A DNA stretch of 52,312 bases from Streptococcus parasanguinis (GTDB taxonomy: Bacteria > Bacillota > Bacilli > Lactobacillales > Streptococcaceae), in the NCBI RefSeq assembly GCF_001074805.1, contig NZ_JUPI01000126.1:1-52312 (forward strand). The letters are read 5' to 3'. The notes beneath the pieces are model-generated. The model saw nothing but the letters and a program-made list of their open reading frames with translations, was not told where the DNA came from and did no database searches. This document shows, in pieces, positions 45,092-52,312 of the stretch. A program made the position numbers and the translations under genes. Within the stretch, counting starts at the first letter, position 1. The number at the start of each line of letters is the position of its first letter.

Positions 45092-47341
45092 TTACAAGTG
45101 TTCACGCGCTTCTTTAGCAGCATTAACTAGTTTGATCAAGCTTTCTTTTGTTTCTTTAATTCCGCGAGTCTTCAAACCACAGTCAGGGTTGATCCAAACT
45201 TTGCCACTTGGTACTTTCGCCAAGATCGCTTCGATAGTGTGATCAATTTCACCGTCTTGTGGGACACGTGGTGAGTGAATATCGTATACCCCAGGTCCAA
45301 CTTCTGTTTGGAAGTTTTTGGCTTTCAACTCATCCAAGATTTCAAGGTTTGAACGGCTAGCTTCAAATGAGATAACGTCCGCATCCAAGTTGTCGATAGC
45401 TGGGATGATATCTGTAAATTCTGAGTAACACATGTGCGTGTGGATTTGTGTATCTGGCGCTACAGTTGAGTGTACCAAGCGGAAGGCTGGAATCGCCCAA
45501 TCAAGATAGTCTTCATACCAGTCGCTGCGACGGAGTGGCAATTTTTCACGAAGAGCAGCCTCGTCGATTTGGATGATTTTCACGCCTGCAGCTTCAAGGT
45601 CAAGAACTTCATCCTTAATCGCAAGAGCGATTTGAAGAGTAGAATCCTTGATAGAGATATCTTCACGTGGGAATGACCAGTTAAGGATGGTAACAGGTCC
45701 AGTCAACATCCCTTTAACAGGTTTATCCGTACGACTTTGTGCGTAGCTAGACCATTTCACAGTGATTGGGTTGAGACGAGTGACATCACCCCAGATGATT
45801 GGTGGTTTCACCCCACGCATACCGTATGATTGTACCCAACCGTTTTTAGAGAAGAGGTAACCTGACAAGTTTTGACCGAAGTACTCAACCATGTCGTTCC
45901 GTTCAAATTCACCGTGTACCAGCACATCAAATCCAACTTCTTCTTGCCATTTGATCCATTCATCAATTGTTTCAGCAAGGAAGGCATCGTATTCTTCTTG
46001 AGTCAATTCACCCTTACGGAAGGCCAAACGTTTAGCACGAACTTCTTTCGTTTGAGGGAATGAACCAATGGTAGTTGTTGGAAGAGCTGGAAGTTTGAAG
46101 GATTCTTTTTGGATTTCTTCGCGTTCTGCGAAAGCTGGCAAACGAGTGTAGTCTGCTTCTGTCAACGCTGCGATACGAGCATGAAGTTCAGCATTTGCTC
46201 CGACACGTTCGGTTGCGAAGAGTTCTTTGTTGGCAGCAAGAGCTTCTGCACCTTGACCATTGCGGATGGCATCCAAGTCACGCAATTCACCCAATTTTTC
46301 AACCGCAAAGGCGAAGTGGTCCAAAATAGCTGGTTCAAATTCTTCATTAGCAGTTGTAAATGGCACATGAAGAAGGGAGCAAGAAGTAGTCAAGACAACC
46401 TTTTCAGCTGGAACTTGATCCAAGATTTCTAAGCTCTTTTCATAGTTGTTGCGCCAGATGTTTTTCCCATTCACAATACCAGCATAAAGGGTCTTATCAG
46501 CTGGGAAGCCACCTTTCACCAATTCAAGTGTTTTCTTTCCTTCAACAAAGTCAAGACCAATACCATCTACTGGCAAGTTTACAAGGTCATTGTAGACATC
46601 ACGAACATCACCAAAGTAGGTTTGAATCAAGACCTCAAGGCCTTTCTTGTCCGCCAAGAGTTTGTTGTAGAGGTTCAAGAAGAGGGCTTTTTCTTCAGCT
46701 GACAAATCTTTGACAAGAGCTGGCTCATCGAGTTGGATACGAGTCGCACCAAGCTCTGCCAATTTTGCAAAGACTTCTTGGTAAGCAGCAGCCAGGCTGT
46801 CGACGAAGTCTTCTGCTTTCACTCCATCTTCAAAGTCAGATAATTGAAGGAATGTGAAGGGTCCAACGACTACTGGACGAGTGTTAAGGCCCAAGTCTTT
46901 AGCTTCTTGGTACTCATCAAAAATCTTGTGACCAGCCAATTTCACTTCTGTTGTTTTTTCAAATTTAGGAACAATGTAATGGTAGTTCGTATTGAACCAT
47001 TTTTTCATCGGAAGGGCACGCACATCCCCTTTTTCACCTTGGTAACCACGCGCCAAAGCAAAGTATTGTTCAAGGTCTGTCAAATCCAAGTTTTGAACAG
47101 ATGCAGGCACGACGTTGAAAAGGAAGGCCGCATCAAGGAAATTGTCGTAATGTGAGAAGTCATTTGAAGGAATTTCTGAGATGCCTTGCTCTTTGACAAT
47201 GTTCCAGTGTTTCGCACGCAAGTCTTTGGCAGCTGCCAAGAGCTCGTCTGCTGAGATTTCTTTTCTAAAGTATTTTTCAGTTGTAAATTTTAATTCACGG
47301 AATTCACCCAAACGTGGGAAACCGATAATTGTAGTTGACAT
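45092..47341 (-). CDS. metE: Cobalamin-independent methionine synthase
   Basis: 749-residue zinc enzyme transferring the methyl group of 5-methyl-THF-polyglutamate to homocysteine. Two related barrels are present: the N-terminal copy with [13 protein letters not shown] and the C-terminal catalytic copy with [16 protein letters not shown]. Zinc ligands are in THMCYSEF and [10 protein letters not shown]. The start at 47341 follows GGAGGACACAAC; the 12 codons upstream are not conserved in the family. Preceded by a 17-bp MET-box. Confidence 0.96.
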   Translation of the reverse strand: MSTTIIGFPRLGEFRELKFTTEKYFRKEISADELLAAAKDLRAKHWNIVKEQGISEIPSNDFSHYDNFLDAAFLFNVVPASVQNLDLTDLEQYFALARGYQGEKGDVRALPMKKWFNTNYHYIVPKFEKTTEVKLAGHKIFDEYQEAKDLGLNTRPVVVGPFTFLQLSDFEDGVKAEDFVDSLAAAYQEVFAKLAELGATRIQLDEPALVKDLSAEEKALFLNLYNKLLADKKGLEVLIQTYFGDVRDVYNDLVNLPVDGIGLDFVEGKKTLELVKGGFPADKTLYAGIVNGKNIWRNNYEKSLEILDQVPAEKVVLTTSCSLLHVPFTTANEEFEPAILDHFAFAVEKLGELRDLDAIRNGQGAEALAANKELFATERVGANAELHARIAALTEADYTRLPAFAEREEIQKESFKLPALPTTTIGSFPQTKEVRAKRLAFRKGELTQEEYDAFLAETIDEWIKWQEEVGFDVLVHGEFERNDMVEYFGQNLSGYLFSKNGWVQSYGMRGVKPPIIWGDVTRLNPITVKWSSYAQSRTDKPVKGMLTGPVTILNWSFPREDISIKDSTLQIALAIKDEVLDLEAAGVKIIQIDEAALREKLPLRRSDWYEDYLDWAIPAFRLVHSTVAPDTQIHTHMCYSEFTDIIPAIDNLDADVISFEASRSNLEILDELKAKNFQTEVGPGVYDIHSPRVPQDGEIDHTIEAILAKVPSGKVWINPDCGLKTRGIKETKESLIKLVNAAKEAREHL

Positions 47342-47423
47342 GTTGTGTCCTCCAAAAATTCTAATTGACTCTATCATATCAGAAGATAGCCGTCTTGTAT
47401 AATTGCTTTTACACGAATTTTGA

Positions 47424-47440
47424 TATAGGCAAAAACTATA
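47424..47440. promoter_or_regulatory. MET-box, probable MetR/MtaR operator of metE
   Basis: TATAGGCAAAAACTATA has perfect TATAG/CTATA outer arms and matches the streptococcal 17-bp MET-box (TATAGTTTnAAACTATA-like) bound by the LysR regulator of methionine genes. It lies about 85 bp upstream of metE, suitable for activation. Confidence 0.75.
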
Positions 47441-47484
47441 ACAAAGATTTAATAGGCCTTGGGACCAGTGATCAAAAGTAAAAA

Positions 47485-47613
47485 CTAGGACTGCCTATAA
47501 ATATTTCCTATAGCCCATGTATCACCGAACCATTTTTGAGCAGATTCTGCTAGAAGAACAGCCCCTAAAAAGCAAAACAGGCCTCCTCTACCAAGAAAGA
47601 CCCGTGGGAGCAT
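47485..47613 (-). CDS. Possible small membrane peptide (42 codons)
   Basis: Not recognised. An open frame of 42 codons starts [20 protein letters not shown], giving one hydrophobic helix, then [20 protein letters not shown]. The ribosome site is weak. The frame is open a few codons further up, with a TTG. It lies between dexB and the MET-box on the metE strand. It could be a genuine small membrane protein or the remains of a larger gene. Confidence 0.4.
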   Translation of the reverse strand: MLPRVFLGRGGLFCFLGAVLLAESAQKWFGDTWAIGNIYRQS

Positions 47614-47698
47614 AAACAAACTGCTCTTGTTTACAAATCTAATAAATCTAATAAATTCTATAAAAATTTATTAGTTAGAATTATTCTATCATCTACTG

Positions 47699-47835
47699 AA
47701 ACTTTCCGCCGTGAGAAAAGTGCTAGAAACAATAGTGTTTCTAGCACTCGGAATTATTGAGACCTAAGGCTCAATAATTAGTCTTGGAACTTCGTAGAAG
47801 TTCGCTGACGTCCGTAACTCACCTAAGGAAAGTTT
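47699..47835 (+). other. Branched inverted-repeat region, candidate structured RNA or repeat
   Basis: The outer arms AAACTTTCC (47699-47707) and GGAAAGTTT (47827-47835), plus GTGAG (47711-47715) and CTCAC (47818-47822), enclose three perfect hairpins: 47719-47730/47737-47748 (12 bp), 47752-47761/47770-47779 (10 bp) and 47787-47793/47797-47803 (7 bp). The 3' arm runs into TTTTTT. Two GACGTC copies (47807 and 47843) could pair alternatively. On the minus strand the first hairpin is followed by TTTT and could end dexB transcription. No known RNA family was recognised. Confidence 0.45.
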
Positions 47836-47861
47836 TTTAGATGACGTCGTTCCCAATCTGA

Positions 47862-47915
47862 CAGGCCTTCTCTATTGAGAAAGACCTGCTTTTATAAGGA
47901 AGTTCGTTCCTTAAT
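47862..47915. terminator. Two hairpins downstream of dexB
   Basis: CAGGCCTTCTC (47862-47872) pairs with GAGAAAGACCTG around TATT, with one mismatch; AAGGAA and TTCCTT pair around GTTCG just after. The second is followed by AATTTTTT on the plus strand, so it would stop plus-strand transcripts better than dexB ones. Confidence 0.5.
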
Positions 47916-47931
47916 TTTTTCATTTGCTTCA

Positions 47932-49578
<1,647 letters not shown>

Positions 49579-49608
49579 TTACAATAATAGGGGTGAAATT
49601 GCAAGAAT

Positions 49609-51840
49609 TTACAAGTCTTCATTCTCTTCACTGGAATAAATCACTTCAAAGAGACGTTGACGCAAACCTTCCTCTAAAGGCGTAATGATCTTCATCAACT
49701 GTTTCCAATCCTTGGCTGTTGAACAAGCCGCAAATAATTCATTCTTTCTATCGTAGGCCATGTTGGCAGATTTCAAGAGCTCAAACATCCGATCTTCTTT
49801 TGCGGTAGGACGCGATTGCAGCTCACCCATCGCAATCTCCTGACTGTGATTGTCCACTAAGATAGGGGCTGTCTCAAAGGTATGGAGGAAGAACCGGTGC
49901 TGTCTCTTTTCAGGAAGCAGCGTTCGATCACCTGTTACATCCAGCCTAATCTTTCTTTCATCCCAATTGACAGTTAGGCGGGTTTCAACCCTGTTATCTC
50001 CTTCTCCTTCAACGAGTACGAAGGAACGATTGTCACCTGGGAAAAGATGCCAGTCCAGCATTTCTGGGAGCTCTACCCCTGTCTGCGGTTGTGCATCCAT
50101 AGGGATGATGGCTCCTGCACGCGCAAAGACCGGAATATCCTGGCTAGCTCTAAAGACTGTAAGCTTGCCTTTTCCTTCGTACTTCCAATCATGGAAGAAA
50201 TCATACCAAACTCCGTCTGGGAACCAAACACTCACAGAAGCACTATGATAGACAGGATCCAGAGCCTCTGTAATTGGGGCCACCATGAGTTCACTACCAA
50301 AGAAATATTGATTTTTAGCCTCATAAGCCTCTTCTTCGTTTGGGTAATGGTAATAGAGAGGCTGAACCAAAGGCAGTCCTTCTTCATGCGTCGCCACATT
50401 CATGGTGTAAAGATAAGGCAGTAAGCTGTGACGCAGGCGCAAATACTGCTTCATCCAGCGACAGGTCTCAGGCGAGTAAAACCACGGTTCCTTGCTGTTA
50501 AAGGCATTACAAGAACTATGGAGACGATTGATCGGACTAAAGACCCCAAATTGCAACCAGCGAAGAGCCAAATCTTCATCATAGTAACCCCGCATATGGC
50601 CACCAATATCGTGACTCCACCACGTATAACCGATATTTGAAGCTGTGCTGGTAAAATAGGGTTGAAAGGCTAGGGATTCCCAAGTCACAATGGTATCCCC
50701 TGAAAAACCGATCGGATACCGGTGGCTGCCAGGACCCCCATAACGCGATAAGATGAGACCAGCTTGGCCTTTTCGGCAATTGTCTAGATAATGATAGTGA
50801 TTTAACAACCAAAGGGGATCCATCTTGCCATGACTTCCCTGTTGCCAATCAATCCACCAAAAGTCGACTCCTTGATTTTCCAAGGGATGGTGGACATCTT
50901 CGAAATAAGCTTCGCGAAAGGCTGGACTGTAAAAGTCAAAGCTAGCCGCTTCTTCTTTTTCCGCATCTAATCCCAAGCGTTTTGCGACCATAGGGTAAGC
51001 ATCTTCGAAGGCGCGAATGCCATCTGCTGGATGGACATTTAAGGTCACCTTTAAACCACGCTCATGAAGACCATGTAAGAAGGCAGCTGGATCAGGAATC
51101 AAGTCCCGGTTCCAACTATAGCCCGTCCAACCACTTCCAAAGCGAGCAGGAATCGCTGTCTTATGCCAGTCCATATCGATCACACTGACAGCCAAAGGCA
51201 CCCCTTCAGCTTTGAAACGATCCATTAAATCTGTGTACTCCTGACTGGTATAAGGCCAATACCGACTCCACCAGTTTCCCAGAGCATAACGTGGCAAGAG
51301 GGGTGGTTGTCCCGTCAGATGGTAAAAATCTTTCAAGGCCCCTAGATAATCGCGCCCATAACCGAAGAAATACAGATCCACTTCTGGACATGGCCGTGCT
51401 CTATATCCGCTTTCGACATCATACAAGTAGGAACTGGAATCGTCCAAAAGAGCATAACCGGCCTTGCTCAAGATCCCATCTTCCAACTCCATAGCTCCAT
51501 CGACCTCGTCAAGCGTCCGACTGGTCCCTTTCAAGGTCTCAGGCTGATCTCCATAGTGCCACCGGCTACCATAGACTGCATACTGACCCTTGAGCTCGAT
51601 AAAAAGCCGATCCGGTGTAAAAGGTCCCTTTTCAAAATGAAGGTGGAGATGCTCCGTATGCAGATCGAGGACCTCTTCTGTCTCTACGACCTCATAAGCA
51701 ACAGGTCCAAAATCACGATTTTGCACAACTTGCGTCTGACCATCTTCAAAAACACCATCCTCTGAGTATTCTAAGCGAACCAAAGATTCCGTTAATACGG
51801 AGATTCGGTAGTTATCTCCCTGTATCACTGATCCTGCCAT
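49609..51840 (-). CDS. GH31 alpha-glucosidase family protein
   Basis: 743-residue cytosolic glycoside hydrolase with no signal peptide. An N-terminal beta domain (about 1-170) precedes the GH31 barrel. The nucleophile is D331 in FWWIDWQQ and the acid/base D382 in GFSGDT, with GNWWSRYWPYT and TWWSHDIGGH typical of the barrel. The C-terminal ~70 residues (KSANMAYDRKNELFAACSTA) are an extra segment. Likely acts on alpha-glucosides, working with DexB. Start follows GAGGAGG. Promoter and a cre-like box lie upstream. Confidence 0.88.
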   Translation of the reverse strand: MAGSVIQGDNYRISVLTESLVRLEYSEDGVFEDGQTQVVQNRDFGPVAYEVVETEEVLDLHTEHLHLHFEKGPFTPDRLFIELKGQYAVYGSRWHYGDQPETLKGTSRTLDEVDGAMELEDGILSKAGYALLDDSSSYLYDVESGYRARPCPEVDLYFFGYGRDYLGALKDFYHLTGQPPLLPRYALGNWWSRYWPYTSQEYTDLMDRFKAEGVPLAVSVIDMDWHKTAIPARFGSGWTGYSWNRDLIPDPAAFLHGLHERGLKVTLNVHPADGIRAFEDAYPMVAKRLGLDAEKEEAASFDFYSPAFREAYFEDVHHPLENQGVDFWWIDWQQGSHGKMDPLWLLNHYHYLDNCRKGQAGLILSRYGGPGSHRYPIGFSGDTIVTWESLAFQPYFTSTASNIGYTWWSHDIGGHMRGYYDEDLALRWLQFGVFSPINRLHSSCNAFNSKEPWFYSPETCRWMKQYLRLRHSLLPYLYTMNVATHEEGLPLVQPLYYHYPNEEEAYEAKNQYFFGSELMVAPITEALDPVYHSASVSVWFPDGVWYDFFHDWKYEGKGKLTVFRASQDIPVFARAGAIIPMDAQPQTGVELPEMLDWHLFPGDNRSFVLVEGEGDNRVETRLTVNWDERKIRLDVTGDRTLLPEKRQHRFFLHTFETAPILVDNHSQEIAMGELQSRPTAKEDRMFELLKSANMAYDRKNELFAACSTAKDWKQLMKIITPLEEGLRQRLFEVIYSSEENEDL

Positions 51841-51863
51841 TTGTCTTTCCTCCTCGTTTTATA

Positions 51864-51879
51864 GGGCATCTGACTGCCC
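51864..51879 (-). other. Hairpin in the GH31 leader
   Basis: GGGCA pairs with TGCCC around a 6-nt loop, ending about 12 nt before the GAGGAGG ribosome site. It could modestly affect translation. Confidence 0.35.
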
Positions 51880-51904
51880 GCTTTTTATCTGCTCCGCCTC
51901 TCCG

Positions 51905-51918
51905 TGTAGGCGTTTACG
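51905..51918. promoter_or_regulatory. cre-like site after the GH31 promoter
   Basis: On the minus strand, CGTAAACGCCTACA matches the CcpA consensus TGnAAnCGnnnnCA except for its first base. It lies just downstream of the -10, so CcpA binding would give catabolite repression. Confidence 0.45.
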
Positions 51919-51923
51919 ATTTT

Positions 51924-51952
51924 ACTATAGCACTCAAAAAAAGGCCTGTCAA
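51924..51952 (-). promoter_or_regulatory. Promoter of the GH31-dexB pair
   Basis: On the minus strand, TTGACA (51947-51952), a 17-bp spacer and TATAGT (51924-51929), a near-consensus promoter. Confidence 0.85.
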
Positions 51953-51986
51953 CACCTGACAGAGCCTTTCCTAAAATTTTATAAGA

Positions 51987-52152
51987 TCAACTTCCCCAAT
52001 GGACCAAGAGATACATGAGACTCGATCCAAACATATCTGCCAAGGCATGCATGAGGAAAAATGGCAAGAGATTCTTGACGACCTTGAGGACGGACGTTAG
52101 GTGAAATTATCCAGTGGATGATTTCAGCAATCCAGGAAGTTCCATGACTAAA
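51987..52152 (-). pseudogene. Decayed 3' end of a CPBP-family membrane protease gene
   Basis: On the minus strand, a frame reading SHGTSWIAEIIHWIISPNV (from about 52152) breaks near 52080-52095. The sequence continues in another frame as LKVVKNLLPFFLMHALADMF... and ends HWGS at a stop at 51987. Together these resemble the C-terminal helices of CPBP (Abi) intramembrane proteases. No intact N-terminal part is visible upstream; inverted repeats follow instead. A frameshifted remnant is the simplest reading. Confidence 0.5.
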
Positions 52153-52202
52153 TTAAGATACAGAGGGTGTCTGCGGAGTAAAACTTAAAAATCATATTTC
52201 TG

Positions 52203-52250
52203 CAGAATCATTTCACCTATTTTAGTTAAAAAATAGGTGAAATGATTCTG
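52203..52250. repeat. Perfect 21-bp inverted repeat
   Basis: CAGAATCATTTCACCTATTTT (52203-52223, its first 20 bases shown as arms) pairs perfectly with 52230-52250 around a 6-nt loop. It adjoins the dispersed repeat that follows. TAGGTGAAAT, part of the arm, also occurs at 52098-52107 inside the CPBP remnant. Confidence 0.7.
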
Positions 52251-52312
52251 AGGCTGGGACAAAAGTCCTAGCCTCTCAATTGTTTTTGGATTGTCGAGCA
52301 AGACGCAGTGGT
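52250..52312 (+). repeat. Start of a second copy of the dispersed repeat, cut by the window end
   Basis: GAGGCTGGGAC pairs with GTCCTAGCCTC around AAAA, like the first hairpin at 10192. The element then runs to GACGCAGTGGT (52302-52312), identical to the motif at 10259. The rest lies outside the window. Confidence 0.55.

Noticed and set aside
47699-47931. T-box or SAM riboswitch upstream of methionine genes
   Set aside because: The structures sit far from metE, no T-box AGGGTGG-type sequence was seen, and the MET-box lies between them and metE.

Overview
The window is a chromosomal segment of a low-to-moderate-GC Firmicute, almost certainly a Streptococcus of the mitis/sanguinis group. Evidence: a BOX-type dispersed repeat at the left edge, the streptococcal gene sets uvrA-pepP, efp-asp23-nusB and rpsF-ssb-rpsR, a scrKA/scrBR sucrose locus, an LPXTG-anchored 5'-nucleotidase, phosphoketolase, DexB, and a histidine-utilisation cluster like that of oral streptococci such as S. 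sanguinis and S. gordonii. The exact species cannot be fixed from the sequence alone. No prophage, complete insertion sequence, CRISPR array, tRNA or rRNA was seen.

Layout. 1-4.4 kb: BOX repeat, manA, queG, an acetyltransferase, a PAP2 phosphatase and a peptide deformylase paralogue that lacks the active-site Gln. 4.4-10.2 kb: sucrose locus, scrK and scrA leftward, scrB and scrR rightward, with LacI-type operators between scrA and scrB. 10.2-10.4 kb: hairpin-rich dispersed repeat. 10.4-18 kb, leftward: nusB, asp23-like, efp, an SPFH protein with a Tim44-like zinc-ribbon partner, pepP and uvrA. 18-24.2 kb: corA and a DUF1129 gene rightward, an acetyltransferase, the rpsF-ssb-rpsR operon leftward, then a three-gene overlapping envelope operon (GT2-GtrA fusion, secreted phosphodiester glycosidase, small membrane protein). 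24.3-29 kb: LPXTG 5'-nucleotidase and phosphoketolase.

29.3-44 kb is the most distinctive part: a complete histidine degradation island. hutI is divergent from hutU-ftcD-fchA-fhs-hutD-permease-hutH-hutG. Histidine enters, HutH makes urocanate, HutU imidazolone propionate, and HutI formiminoglutamate. That is then handled either by FtcD/FchA/Fhs (folate route, with ATP possible from 10-formyl-THF) or by HutG (direct hydrolysis to formamide). A 978-residue SARP/AfsR-type regulator lies convergent to hutG. Both divergent hut promoters carry the same pair of TTGAC heptamers, 11 bp apart and 8 bp from the -10, which is the geometry known for SARP activators. This candidate regulatory circuit is the main finding.

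44-52.3 kb: metF and metE leftward with a 17-bp MET-box upstream; a small ORF; a branched inverted-repeat region that could be a structured RNA; dexB and a GH31 alpha-glucosidase with a strong promoter and cre-like site; then a decayed CPBP-protease gene, a perfect 21-bp inverted repeat and the start of a second copy of the 10.2-kb repeat, cut by the window end.
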